A stretch of 32,026 bases of DNA from Parafilimonas sp. (GTDB lineage Bacteria > Bacteroidota > Bacteroidia > Chitinophagales > Chitinophagaceae): the NCBI GenBank assembly GCA_019247895.1, contig JAFBAF010000260.1, positions 1 through 32,026 on the forward strand, read 5' to 3'. Below the pieces are notes generated by a model. That model did no database searches, was not told where the DNA came from, and saw only the letters and a program-made list of their open reading frames with translations. Position 1 is the first letter of the stretch, and the number at the start of each line of letters is the position of its first letter. The position numbers and the translations under genes are program-made. Below, one piece after another: positions 8,308-16,917 of this stretch.

Positions 8308-10113
8308 ATGCCTCGCTTTGCTGCAACATCTTTACTGCTTATATTAAAACTCTGTGCATTTGCACAAAGCGTTGATAATATTCAACCATACATCGACACG
8401 ATCAAAAGCAATGCGGCTTACAAAATTAAAATAAGGTCTTACCAAAATTTATCTGCCCAGCTTATAATGCGCAAGGCAGACAGTGCTTTAATAGTTTGCG
8501 CTGAAGGCATGGCTCTGGCTTCTAAAAATAATGACAGCATTAGTATTGCTAAACTTATTCAAAATAAAGCATGGGCTTTAAACCTAACAGGTAAACGCGA
8601 TAGCTGCATGTTTTATTTATATGAAGCTGCAGGTATTTTTACCCGTAAAAATGATGAATCATCGCTTGCCTGGGTGTATAATGATATAGCAAGAATGTAT
8701 CGCAAAACAAATGATTACGATAAAGCGCTTGAATATTATAATAAGGCTTTAGCAATATTTAAAAAATTAAACGACTTAAATGGTCTTGGTACTATTTATA
8801 ATGAGTCAGGAGTTGTGTTTGAAGGCAAGGGTGATTTTGACGGAGCTATCAAACATTATAATGCTTCATTGCAAATTCAATTATCAAGAAATGATTCGGT
8901 CGGAATTGGCTATGCATTCGATTTTTTATCCGGCGCATATCTGCAAAAAAAAGATTTAAAAACTGCAGAAAACTATGCGTTGAAGGCATTGGATATTCGC
9001 AGCCGCTTAAAAGATTCATTTGCAATTGCAATAAATTATACTAATCTCGGTGATATTTACGCTGCTACAAAAAACTATGACAAAGCAATCGGGTATTATC
9101 TTAAAAGCAATGCATTTGCAGTAAAAATAAATTTTCTCGACTTGCTTTTAAATAACTATAAACAACTTTCCGTATTAAAGAAAGAACAATCGCAATTTGA
9201 AGCTGCTTACACTTATTTGCAACTGTATAATCATTTAAATGATTCTCTTTATAAAATAGAAAAAACAAAACAAATACAGGAGCTTTCAACTAAATATGAA
9301 ACTGCTGAAAAAGAAAAAGAGATTCAGCAACAACAGTTTGAAATTACAAAACGCAATTATTATATCGCGGCTATTTTAATAGTTTTTATATTAAGCAGTT
9401 TATTGGTTTATTCGTTTTACAGAAGAAATAAATTAAAACAAAAAGCGCGTTTGCAAGCTGAGATAATGCTGCAGCAGGAAATGTCAACAAAAGCTGTAAT
9501 TGAAGCAGAAGAAAAAGAACGCAAACGCATTGCGGGAGATTTGCATGATGGCGTTGGGCAAATGATGAGCGCAGCCCGCATGAATCTTTCTGCGCTCTCC
9601 CACTCTATTGGTTTTATAAATGATGAACAAAGAAAAAATTATGATCGCGTTGTCTCATTGATTGATGAAAGCTGTAATGAAGTAAGAACCGTTTCGCATA
9701 ATATGATGCCCAATGCGCTTGTTAAATCCGGGTTAGTGCCGGCGCTAAATGAATTTATTGACAGAATTGACAGGAACATTATTCAGATGAATTTATACAC
9801 TGAAGGCTTTGATAAGAAAACAGATTCAAATATTGAAATAGTGCTTTACCGCGTAATACAAGAAAGCGTGAATAACGTGATAAAACATGCACAAGCAACT
9901 GTGCTTGATATATCATTAATAAAAGAAACCAATGGTATTAGTATAACGATTGAAGACAATGGAAAGGGATTTAATTTAAATGAGAAAAAAAATTTTGAAG
10001 GCATTGGTCTTAAAAATATACAGACACGTATCGAATATTTGAGAGGAACAGTTGAATGGGATTCAGCGCCGGGAAAAGGAACTTTAGTTGCGATTTATAT
10101 TCCTGTGGTTTAA
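8308..10113 (+). CDS. TPR-containing HisKA_3 sensor histidine kinase
   Basis: A 601-residue NarX/DesK-like kinase. A short hydrophobic start (MPRFAATSLLLILKLCAFAQ) looks like a signal peptide. Several tetratricopeptide repeats follow from about residue 30 to 300, for example AWVYNDIARMYRKTNDYDKA. A coiled region leads to one TM helix near 352-374 (YYIAAILIVFILSSLLVY). The dimerisation domain has the phosphoacceptor His413 in ERKRIAGDLHDGVGQMM. The ATPase domain has the N box around Asn522 (VIQESVNNVIKHA), IEDNGKGFN and GIGLKNIQTRIEYL. The response regulator follows 22 nt downstream. The ligand is unknown; periplasmic TPRs suggest peptide or protein sensing. Confidence 0.93.
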   Translation: MPRFAATSLLLILKLCAFAQSVDNIQPYIDTIKSNAAYKIKIRSYQNLSAQLIMRKADSALIVCAEGMALASKNNDSISIAKLIQNKAWALNLTGKRDSCMFYLYEAAGIFTRKNDESSLAWVYNDIARMYRKTNDYDKALEYYNKALAIFKKLNDLNGLGTIYNESGVVFEGKGDFDGAIKHYNASLQIQLSRNDSVGIGYAFDFLSGAYLQKKDLKTAENYALKALDIRSRLKDSFAIAINYTNLGDIYAATKNYDKAIGYYLKSNAFAVKINFLDLLLNNYKQLSVLKKEQSQFEAAYTYLQLYNHLNDSLYKIEKTKQIQELSTKYETAEKEKEIQQQQFEITKRNYYIAAILIVFILSSLLVYSFYRRNKLKQKARLQAEIMLQQEMSTKAVIEAEEKERKRIAGDLHDGVGQMMSAARMNLSALSHSIGFINDEQRKNYDRVVSLIDESCNEVRTVSHNMMPNALVKSGLVPALNEFIDRIDRNIIQMNLYTEGFDKKTDSNIEIVLYRVIQESVNNVIKHAQATVLDISLIKETNGISITIEDNGKGFNLNEKKNFEGIGLKNIQTRIEYLRGTVEWDSAPGKGTLVAIYIPVV

Positions 10114-10135
10114 ATTTGAAAAATCCAAACATCAA

Positions 10136-10777
10136 ATGCGAAAAATTAGAATTGCTATTGTTGACGATCACCAGATTGTGATTGATGGTATAAATGCTTT
10201 ATTAAAAGATATCCCGGAATTTGAGATAATTGCCAGCACAACTTCTCCTTTAAAAATGCTGGAAATTTTAAAAGCAAATGAAGTAGATATTTTGCTTACC
10301 GATATAATGATGCCGGGGCTTACAGGTCAACAATTAGCGAAAAAAGTAAAAGAAGAATTTCCATCTATAAAGATATTGGCGTTAAGCATGAGCGGGCAAG
10401 CGGATATCGTAAATGAAATGATAGACGATGCTGATATAGCAGGTTATGTTTTAAAAAATATTGGTAAAAACGAGCTGGCGATTGCAATAAAAAAAATCGC
10501 TGATAATGGAATTTATTTTAGTGACGAGGTATTGGATGAGCTGAATCATGCAAACCGAATAAAAAAAGAAAATGACGAGACGCATTTAACACAGCGGGAA
10601 ATTGAAATTGTTCGTCTTATTGAAAAAGAAATGAGCAATAAAGAAATAGCAGATAAACTTGAGATTAGTGAACGTACTGTTGAAACTCATCGTAAAAATA
10701 TATTCCGTAAAACAAAACTCAACAGTGTTGTAGGGCTAATTAAATATGCTTATGAACATAGGTTAATTAATAACTAA
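10136..10777 (+). CDS. NarL/LuxR-family response regulator
   Basis: A 213-residue DNA-binding regulator. The receiver domain (about 1-120) has the acidic pair IVDDHQ, the phospho-acceptor Asp56 in LLTDIMMPG and a conserved Lys in GYVLKNIGKNEL. The C-terminal LuxR helix-turn-helix (about 148-205) reads LTQREIEIVRLIEKEMSNKE and continues with ISERTVETHRKNI. The ATG at 10136 is chosen because it begins on the first receiver strand (MRKIRIAIVDD); a longer frame from 10088 overlaps the kinase end without domain support. It is the expected partner of the upstream kinase. Its stop overlaps the stop of the convergent gene by 4 nt. Confidence 0.93.
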   Translation: MRKIRIAIVDDHQIVIDGINALLKDIPEFEIIASTTSPLKMLEILKANEVDILLTDIMMPGLTGQQLAKKVKEEFPSIKILALSMSGQADIVNEMIDDADIAGYVLKNIGKNELAIAIKKIADNGIYFSDEVLDELNHANRIKKENDETHLTQREIEIVRLIEKEMSNKEIADKLEISERTVETHRKNIFRKTKLNSVVGLIKYAYEHRLINN

Positions 10778-11283
10778 AACCCCAAATTGATACCTGCTTG
10801 TATTGTTAGCCATGAAGATATTCCTGATGGATGTTTTTCATGAAAATTATCCCATATCAATGCGGCCTCAAAAGCCGTGAACTTCACACCTGCTCCAAAA
10901 TCAAATGCAAAGGGCGAATAATTATCGCCATTTGCATGGTTAACAAACCCGATGCCTGCATTTCCCTGTACATATAAAAAATGAAGTGTAAGTGGAATAT
11001 ACTGCCGGATTCCAACCTTAACCGGAACATAGCTTTCATCGCCGAAGTCATTTGAATTATCCGCAAAGAAATGCGAGTAGCCTATGCTTCCGTTAAATCT
11101 TGTATTGCCTTTACCAACTAAAATGCCTGCAACACCACCGGCACCACCATTATACAATTTTTGGCTGCTGTTATCAAGCGGTGCTGCATACAATGCATGT
11201 ACATAAATGCCTGCATGTGGAGCTTGCGCATGGCAAACAGCCAGGGAGAAAACGAAAGCAGCAAGAACAAATATTTTTTTCAT
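10774..11283 (-). CDS. Predicted outer-membrane beta-barrel protein
   Basis: A 169-residue secreted protein starting MKKIFVLAAFVFSLAVCHAQ, a clear signal peptide; this ATG is preferred over one three codons upstream. The mature chain has alternating short strands with Gly and aromatic residues (GGVAGILVGKGNTRFNGSIG, GIGFVNHANG, FAFDFGAGVKFTAFEAALIW) and ends in a C-terminal Phe (QAGINLGF), typical of small barrels recognised by BAM. The function is unknown. It converges on the response regulator with no intergenic space. Confidence 0.72.
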   Translation of the reverse strand: MKKIFVLAAFVFSLAVCHAQAPHAGIYVHALYAAPLDNSSQKLYNGGAGGVAGILVGKGNTRFNGSIGYSHFFADNSNDFGDESYVPVKVGIRQYIPLTLHFLYVQGNAGIGFVNHANGDNYSPFAFDFGAGVKFTAFEAALIWDNFHEKHPSGISSWLTIQAGINLGF

Positions 11284-11361
11284 GAAAAGCATTTAATTGA
11301 TAACAGCATTTTTTATACCGAAATAATAAGGTTCAGCATAAACAAATAATTATTTTTAAGC

Positions 11362-12123
11362 ATGATTGTAAGTATAATTGGTTCTGGAAATACAGCAACA
11401 GTTTTAGGAAAATTATTAAAAGAAAAGAAATATTCGATAAATGAAATTCTCGGCACAAACAAAGACGCAGTAAAACAACTTGCAGGCGAGTTGAATGCAA
11501 ATGCTGTTTATAACTTTTCTGAACTCAGCCAACATAGCGATGTGTTTATTATTGCTGTTAAAGATGATGTGGTTGCTGATGTTGCGGCCCAATTGAATTT
11601 AAATGAAAAGATTGTTGTGCACACAGCCGGAAGTGTTTCAGTAAAAGTGCTTGAAAAAGCATCAAAAAATTATGGAGTTTTATATCCGCTGCAATCGCTG
11701 CGAAAAGAAATAAATAATTTGCCTGAAATTCCTTTCTTAATTGACGCAAATAATGACGAAACAAAAAAAATAGTTCAGCAGCTTGCTTTTTCTATTTCAT
11801 CTTTTGTTTCGGTTGCGGATGACACAACACGAGTGCAATATCATTTATCAGCAGTAATTGTTTCAAACTTCAGTAATCATTTATTTACATTGGCAAAAGA
11901 TTATTGCGATAAAAATAAAATTGGCTTCAATCAGTTATTACCATTGATTGAAGAAACTGTAAAACGTTTACATCAGTTTGAGCCATCTGAAATGCAAACC
12001 GGCCCTGCGATTAGAAATGATGTTGAAACAATGCAAGCCCATTTACGATTATTAAAAGATTTTCCCTTGTTGAATAAAATTTATGAAATGATGAGTGAAA
12101 GCATCATTGCGTTTAAGAAATAA
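11362..12123 (+). CDS. DUF2520 / Rossmann-like oxidoreductase
   Basis: A 253-residue soluble protein. The N-terminal domain begins MIVSIIGSGNTATVLGKLL, a dinucleotide-binding GxGNxA motif, and includes DVFIIAVKDDVVADVA and VVHTAGSVSVKVL. The C-terminal helical half (about 130-253) includes YHLSAVIVSNFSNHLF and ends in a helical RNDVETMQAHL segment, like the DUF2520 family related to pyrroline-5-carboxylate and hydroxyisobutyrate dehydrogenases. The exact substrate is not known. The neighbouring gene is ornithine aminotransferase, whose product becomes pyrroline-5-carboxylate; this is a suggestive association only, because the genes are convergent. Confidence 0.85.
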   Translation: MIVSIIGSGNTATVLGKLLKEKKYSINEILGTNKDAVKQLAGELNANAVYNFSELSQHSDVFIIAVKDDVVADVAAQLNLNEKIVVHTAGSVSVKVLEKASKNYGVLYPLQSLRKEINNLPEIPFLIDANNDETKKIVQQLAFSISSFVSVADDTTRVQYHLSAVIVSNFSNHLFTLAKDYCDKNKIGFNQLLPLIEETVKRLHQFEPSEMQTGPAIRNDVETMQAHLRLLKDFPLLNKIYEMMSESIIAFKK

Positions 12124-13356
12124 TTATTCCAAACACTTTAATGAGTCTGCAATTATATCAACACATTCCAATATTTGATCTTTCGTTATAATTAATGGCG
12201 GCGCAAAACGAATTTTATCTCCATGTGTTGGCTTTGCGAGCAAACCATTTTCTTTTAATTCCAAACAAAGCTCCCAGGCTGCATCTTTGTTTGCATGATC
12301 AATTACAATTGCGTTAAGTAAACCTTTTCCACGAATAATTGAGATAAACCGTGAATCTACTTTTTGTAATTCTTCCCGCAATAAAATTCCCATTGCTTCT
12401 GCATTCTGCATCATGTTTTCTTCTTTCAACACTTTCAAAGATTCAATAGCAACTGCACAAGCCAAAGGATTTCCGCCATAAGTTGAGCCATGTTCGCCTG
12501 GTTTAATATTCAGCATGATTTCATCATCAGCTAACACAGCAGAAACCGGAAGCGTACCGCCGCTTAATGCTTTACCAAGAACCAAAATGTCTGGTCTTAC
12601 ATTTTCATGATCGCATGCAAGCATCCTTCCTGTGCGGCACAAACCGGTTTGTATTTCATCGCCGATAAACAAAACATTATACGCTTCACACAATTGTTTT
12701 GCTTTAGAAAGATAACCTTCATCAGGAACACAAACACCAGCTTCACCTTGAATTGGCTCAACCAAAAACCCTGCAACAGCTTTATCTTCCAAAGCTTTTT
12801 GTAAAGCATTAATATCATTGTAAGGAATTACAATAAACCCCGGTGTATAAGGCCCGAATTTTTTATTTGACTGCGGGTCTGTACTAAAAGAAATTACGGT
12901 TGTTGTTCTGCCATGAAAATTGTTTTCACATACAATAATTTTTGCTTCGTTATCTTTTATTCCTTTCTTTTCGTAACCCCAGCGGCGGCAAAGTTTCAAC
13001 GCCGTTTCAACCGCTTCAACACCGGTATTCATCGGCAACAATTTGCCGTAACCAAAATATTCCGTTGCGAATTTTTCATATTCACCTAAAAGATTATTGT
13101 AAAATGCACGTGAAGTAAGTGTAAGTTTTTGTGCTTGTTCAATCAATTTATTTACAATACGTGGATGACAATGCCCCTGGTTTACTGCTGAATAACCGCT
13201 CAGAAAATCATAGTATTTTTTTCCATCAACATCCCAAACAAAAACGCCTTTACCTTTTTCTAAAACAACAGGCAAAGGATGATAGTTATGAGCACCGAAG
13301 TTTTCTTCCAATTCTAAATAATATTGCGTCTTTTCAGACAAAGTATGTATAAGCAT
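12124..13356 (-). CDS. rocD: Ornithine aminotransferase
   Basis: A 410-residue class III PLP aminotransferase that converts ornithine and 2-oxoglutarate to glutamate semialdehyde and glutamate. Visible signatures are the N-terminal [19 protein letters not shown], the cofactor region [29 protein letters not shown], the [12 protein letters not shown] block and the PLP lysine Lys262 in [20 protein letters not shown]. The [12 protein letters not shown] start is characteristic of ornithine rather than acetylornithine aminotransferases. Length is typical. The stop codon directly abuts the stop of the convergent DUF2520 gene. Confidence 0.94.
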   Translation of the reverse strand: MLIHTLSEKTQYYLELEENFGAHNYHPLPVVLEKGKGVFVWDVDGKKYYDFLSGYSAVNQGHCHPRIVNKLIEQAQKLTLTSRAFYNNLLGEYEKFATEYFGYGKLLPMNTGVEAVETALKLCRRWGYEKKGIKDNEAKIIVCENNFHGRTTTVISFSTDPQSNKKFGPYTPGFIVIPYNDINALQKALEDKAVAGFLVEPIQGEAGVCVPDEGYLSKAKQLCEAYNVLFIGDEIQTGLCRTGRMLACDHENVRPDILVLGKALSGGTLPVSAVLADDEIMLNIKPGEHGSTYGGNPLACAVAIESLKVLKEENMMQNAEAMGILLREELQKVDSRFISIIRGKGLLNAIVIDHANKDAAWELCLELKENGLLAKPTHGDKIRFAPPLIITKDQILECVDIIADSLKCLE

Positions 13357-13512
13357 AATGGCAATTAATGATTTAAAAATAAATGGAAAGCGAAGACGAA
13401 AGAATAATCAACCGGTGTTAGTGATTGAGCAGATCTAAATTATTGGAGAGAAATTTCATAATGTTTACCAGCGCAAGATAAAATATTTCTCACACATGAA
13501 TAGCTAAAACAA

Positions 13513-13544
13513 AAAACCCGGTCAAAAAAAATTGCCCGGGTTTT
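13513..13544 (-). terminator. Rho-independent terminator
   Basis: Perfect 9-bp stem AAAACCCGG (13513-13521) with CCGGGTTTT (13536-13544). Read leftwards it ends in a T tract, so it terminates the LTxxQ-type gene whose stop is at 13563. Being symmetric, it could also act rightwards. Confidence 0.75.
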
Positions 13545-13562
13545 AAAATGTTTCAATGAATG

Positions 13563-13901
13563 TTATTGTCCGGATTTTTGCCTCATGTTCATTTCCATCT
13601 CCTGCAGCTTTTGTATTTGGTCATCAGTAAGTAAACTCTTCAACCTTGTTTTCATTTCCTGTTTGACAGGTTTAGTTTTTTCCTTTTTCTGATCCTGGCT
13701 TAACGATTGATCACTCATTATTGTTTTTATTTGCGACATTGATTGCGATCTGATAGAGATAATAGAATCAGCGACAGACTCAGATACTTTTAAAGAATCC
13801 ATTAAAATTTGCTTTGATGCACCCATTTTTCCCTTTTGCGCAGAAGCAGAAAGTGTAAAAAAGGCTGAGGTAAACAAAAGGATAACGAAGAACTTTTTCA
13901 T
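13563..13901 (-). CDS. Small periplasmic LTxxQ/Spy-like protein
   Basis: A 112-residue protein starting MKKFFVILLFTSAFFTLSASAQ, a signal peptide; the ATG at 13901 is chosen because it begins that peptide, whereas an upstream ATG would add 14 unrelated residues. The mature part is entirely helical and charged (SVADSIISIRSQSMSQIKTI, SQDQKKEKTKPVKQEMKTRL) and includes LTDDQIQKLQEMEM, an LTxxQ-like motif seen in Spy/CpxP periplasmic chaperones. The match is to the general motif only. It has a terminator downstream and lies 53 nt after the arginine decarboxylase on the same strand. Confidence 0.7.
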   Translation of the reverse strand: MKKFFVILLFTSAFFTLSASAQKGKMGASKQILMDSLKVSESVADSIISIRSQSMSQIKTIMSDQSLSQDQKKEKTKPVKQEMKTRLKSLLTDDQIQKLQEMEMNMRQKSGQ

Positions 13902-13954
13902 AATAAGTTTTTTAAAATGTAAAGACTCAAAAAAACGAGCCAAAGTTTAATATT

Positions 13955-15382
13955 CTACAAATACCCTAAGATTTTAAGCATGCTTTGTGCTGTTTGCTGC
14001 TTTGCATATAACCAATCTGTAAGCTTGCCGTTTTTGTCATAGCCAACAATAACATGTTTGGGTGATGGAATAAGACAATGCTTAATTCCGCCGTATCCAC
14101 TTATTTGGTCTTGGTAAGCACCAGTATGAAAAAAGCCAACATATAAAGGTTCTGTATTTGAAGAGTCGGCACCATTATTTTCATTCACGATTTTTGGAAG
14201 AAAGACTTCATTAATATGTTCTTCCGAATCATAATAATCATGACTGTCGCAAGTCATTCCTCCCAATACCACACGCTGATATTCGTTTTCCCACTTATTA
14301 ATCGGCAGCATTAAAAACTTCTCACCTATTCCCCATGTGTCTGGCAATGTTGTTATAAACGATGAATCGATCATATACCAGCGCTCTCTGTCATTTTGCG
14401 TTTTTTGTCCAACTACACTATAAATATGCGCCATGCTTTCGCCAACGGTAAAGCTCCCGAATTCAGTGAATATATTAGGCATTGGAACATGCGCTTTCTT
14501 ACATGCTTTTTTGATGTTGCCAACAATTTCATTTATCATGAACTGGTAATCGTATTCAAAACCCAATGAATGTTTAATTGGAAAACCACCGCCAATATTA
14601 ATTGAATCGAGTTCCGGGCAAATCTTTTTTAACTGGCAGTAAAGATTGATGATCTTGTTCAATTCGCTCCAGTAATAAATATCATCTTTAATGCCTTTAT
14701 TTAAAAAAATATGAAGCATTTTTAGCTGAAACTTATTTTCATAACCTTCAATCTCATCTACATAAAATTCTAAAATATCTTTTGGTCTTATACCTAACCT
14801 TGATGTATAAAAAGGAAATGTTGGCTCTTCTTCTGCCGCAACCCGAATACCTAATTTAAAAGGTTGCTTTACACTGCGCTTATACATTTGCAGTTCATCT
14901 TTATTATCCAATACAGGTATAACATTATTAAAACCTGTATTTATCAATCGTGCAATTCTTGAAGTATAAGATTTTTGTTTGAAACCATTGCAGATAATGA
15001 AAATATCTTTATTTATTTTTTTTCTTTTGTATAACTGGTTAATAATTTCAATATCGTAAGCATAAGAAGTTTCAAGATGAATATTATGCTTTAATGCCTC
15101 TTCAACTACAAAAGAAAAATGCGAGCTTTTAGTGCAATAACAATAATTATAACTGCCTTCGTATTTATGTTTTTTAAAGGCAGCGGCAAACATTTTTTTT
15201 GCCTTGTTTATCTGCATCCCGATCTTCGGAAGGTAACTAAGTTTTAAAGGTGTGCCGTATTTATCAATGAGTGCTGTAAGATCAAGCCCGTTAAATTCAA
15301 GATAACCATCATCGTTAATATCAAAATCTTCCTGGGGGAAATGGAAAGTTTGCTTTACAAGCGAAGTGTAGGTATTTGTCAT
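13955..15382 (-). CDS. Fold-III PLP decarboxylase, probable biosynthetic arginine decarboxylase
   Basis: A 475-residue alanine-racemase-fold decarboxylase, shorter than the E. coli SpeA form. The PLP lysine is Lys85 in NYCYCTKSSHF. The phosphate-binding Gly-rich loop is SINIGGGFPIKH. A later TEFGSFTVGES supports cofactor binding, and the C-terminal GGMTCDSHDYYD has the Cys-Asp pair of the substrate pocket. The ATG at 15382 (MTNTYTSL) is chosen over one 21 codons upstream. This architecture is commonly annotated as arginine decarboxylase in Bacteroidota, making agmatine for polyamines; diaminopimelate or carboxynorspermidine decarboxylase homology cannot be fully excluded. It shares a strand with rocD. 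Confidence 0.8.
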   Translation of the reverse strand: MTNTYTSLVKQTFHFPQEDFDINDDGYLEFNGLDLTALIDKYGTPLKLSYLPKIGMQINKAKKMFAAAFKKHKYEGSYNYCYCTKSSHFSFVVEEALKHNIHLETSYAYDIEIINQLYKRKKINKDIFIICNGFKQKSYTSRIARLINTGFNNVIPVLDNKDELQMYKRSVKQPFKLGIRVAAEEEPTFPFYTSRLGIRPKDILEFYVDEIEGYENKFQLKMLHIFLNKGIKDDIYYWSELNKIINLYCQLKKICPELDSINIGGGFPIKHSLGFEYDYQFMINEIVGNIKKACKKAHVPMPNIFTEFGSFTVGESMAHIYSVVGQKTQNDRERWYMIDSSFITTLPDTWGIGEKFLMLPINKWENEYQRVVLGGMTCDSHDYYDSEEHINEVFLPKIVNENNGADSSNTEPLYVGFFHTGAYQDQISGYGGIKHCLIPSPKHVIVGYDKNGKLTDWLYAKQQTAQSMLKILGYL

Positions 15383-15451
15383 TCTTATTTTAAATTCATA
15401 ATATGTTGCTAACTGCTTACAAAAATAATTGTTTGCAATAATCATTTAAAT

Positions 15452-15476
15452 AAAAAAATCCCGCATGTGCGGGATT
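15452..15476 (-). terminator. Rho-independent terminator of rpmI-rplT
   Basis: Perfect 8-bp stem AATCCCGC (15457-15464) with GCGGGATT (15469-15476) and a 4-nt loop. On the minus strand it is followed by a run of seven T, directly after the rplT stop at 15500. Confidence 0.85.
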
Positions 15477-15499
15477 CAACAAATTTTTAAAGTGCTTTT

Positions 15500-15844
15500 T
15501 TATTTTATAGAAGCTATTAAAGCTTTAAAATTTTCAGGTTCATTCATTGCAAGATCAGCAAGAATTTTTCTGTTGAGTTCAATCCCTTTTGTATTCAACA
15601 AATGAATAAACTCGCTGTAGGTTAAACCTTCTTCTCTTACTGCAGCGTTGATACGTGCAATCCAAAGCTGGCGGTATTCACGCTTTTTGTTTTTGCGACC
15701 CACATAGCTGTAGGTCATACCTTTTTCGACTATATTTTTAGCAACGGTGTAAACATTTTTACGCTTACCATAAAAGCCTTTAGCTTGTTTGAGAATTCTT
15801 TTTCTTCTTGCCCTTGATGCAACTGCATTTACTGAACGTGGCAT
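15500..15844 (-). CDS. rplT: 50S ribosomal protein L20
   Basis: A 114-residue basic protein with the family start [20 protein letters not shown], followed by [17 protein letters not shown], a typical length, and [20 protein letters not shown] at the C-terminus. L20 is a primary 23S rRNA binder needed for early 50S assembly and represses its own operon in several bacteria. It follows rpmI by 97 nt and ends at a strong terminator. Confidence 0.97.
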   Translation of the reverse strand: MPRSVNAVASRARRKRILKQAKGFYGKRKNVYTVAKNIVEKGMTYSYVGRKNKKREYRQLWIARINAAVREEGLTYSEFIHLLNTKGIELNRKILADLAMNEPENFKALIASIK

Positions 15845-15941
15845 ATTAATTATTTTAGATTTTAGATTTCGGATTTACGAATTTTCATCCTCATCTAAGG
15901 TGATTATAAAATTTTTCTTACTCCCATTAGGGGATAGGAGT

Positions 15942-16142
15942 TTATCCTTTTAAGCGTAATAAGCGCAATACAAAATTTCTGTTGGCATCACCAACAACAC
16001 CTTTTTGGCCAAGGTTTCTTTTACGCTTTTTTGATTTTTTAGTAAGAATGTGACGTTTAAAAGATTTCTGGTAAGTGATTTCACCGGAGCCGGTAACTTT
16101 AAAGCGCTTTTTAGCACTTGAGTTCGTTTTTACTTTAGGCAT
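15942..16142 (-). CDS. rpmI: 50S ribosomal protein L35
   Basis: A 66-residue basic protein with [20 protein letters not shown], then [16 protein letters not shown], the canonical L35 sequence and length. It is the first gene of the rpmI-rplT unit. infC and thrS, which often precede it, are not here; yajQ is. It has its own promoter (16230-16260) and a folded leader whose last hairpin lies immediately before the ATG. Confidence 0.97.
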   Translation of the reverse strand: MPKVKTNSSAKKRFKVTGSGEITYQKSFKRHILTKKSKKRKRNLGQKGVVGDANRNFVLRLLRLKG

Positions 16143-16225
16143 TATAATCTTGTTAAGATTACTCCCTGCTGGCGTTCCCGAACTGTCGGGACTCTTGTTG
16201 AGCCTTGTGGGAAATTAAAATTTGG
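16143..16225 (-). promoter_or_regulatory. Structured 5' leader of rpmI-rplT, candidate ribosomal-protein autoregulatory element
   Basis: The leader, read as minus-strand RNA, shows nested pairing. UCCC (16212-16209) pairs with GGGA (16166-16163); inside it GGC (16204-16202) pairs with GCC (16173-16171); inside that is a 6-bp hairpin UCCCGA/UCGGGA (16191-16186 with 16181-16176) with a 4-nt loop. A separate 7-bp hairpin TAATCTT/AAGATTA (16161-16155 with 16151-16145) ends 2 nt before the ATG. L20 or L35 autoregulation of this operon is known in other phyla. That this leader does the same is inference. Confidence 0.45.
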
Positions 16226-16229
16226 AGCG

Positions 16230-16260
16230 CAAAAGTAATAGAATTTCACTAAAGGACAAA
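16230..16260 (-). promoter_or_regulatory. Bacteroidota-type promoter of rpmI
   Basis: On the minus strand, TTTG (16260-16257), a 19-nt spacer measured from the TTG element and TACTTTTG (16237-16230) match TTG / TAnnTTTG. The promoter sits between the yajQ stop and rpmI, giving the ribosomal genes transcription independent of yajQ. Confidence 0.68.
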
Positions 16261-16265
16261 GCAAT

Positions 16266-16757
16266 CTACGATTTCATATTAATAAACTGCAATGGCAAGT
16301 TTAAATTTGCCTGTTTGCAGGCAGCAATTACGCTCTGAAGATCATCAATCTTTTTACCTGTTACACGAATTATATCATCCATTATCTGCGCCTGTACTTT
16401 TAAGCCGCTGTCTTTGATCAATTTTACAATTTTCTTTGCATCATCCTGTTTTAATCCATTACTAACATGCACTTCTTTTCTTAAAACCTTTCCGCTTTGA
16501 TGTGCATCTTTTGAAAAATCAAAAGCGGTTGCATCAATGCCTTGTTTCATGGAACGGCTTATCAAAACATCAATTACGTGCTTCATTTTCATGTCACTGT
16601 CTACTTCTAACGTTAAAACATATTCCTTTTTATTAAGATCTATCTCAACATGAGAATCGCGAAAATCAAACCTGTTAACAATTTCTTTTTTGGCAGTGTT
16701 AACAGCATTGTCCAAAGTTTGCAAGTCAACTTTACTGGCAATATCAAATGATGGCAT
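16266..16757 (-). CDS. YajQ-family nucleotide-binding protein
   Basis: A 163-residue protein with MPSFDIASKVDLQTLDNAVN, NRFDFRDSHVEIDLNKKEY and the C-terminal QAQIMDDIIRVTGKKIDDLQ, diagnostic for the YajQ (UPF0234) family of two ferredoxin-like domains. Members bind cyclic di-GMP in Xanthomonas and tRNA/GTP in E. coli; the ligand here is unknown. Length is typical. The stop is directly before the rpmI promoter. Confidence 0.92.
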   Translation of the reverse strand: MPSFDIASKVDLQTLDNAVNTAKKEIVNRFDFRDSHVEIDLNKKEYVLTLEVDSDMKMKHVIDVLISRSMKQGIDATAFDFSKDAHQSGKVLRKEVHVSNGLKQDDAKKIVKLIKDSGLKVQAQIMDDIIRVTGKKIDDLQSVIAACKQANLNLPLQFINMKS

Positions 16758-16917
16758 ACATTAATAATTTATGAGCGCCTAATTTACTAACAACTTCAGA
16801 ATTACTTCAATATTAAACCTCAATTATCATTTTTTGTCAAAACAAGCATAAAACAAATAAATGTTTGTTTTTGGAACAAGACTTGAACTATATTAAAAAC
16901 ATTCAACAACAAGACAT

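Noticed and set aside
10088-10135. Longer response-regulator start overlapping the kinase
   Set aside because: The added residues have no domain match, and the ATG at 10136 begins at the canonical first strand of the receiver.
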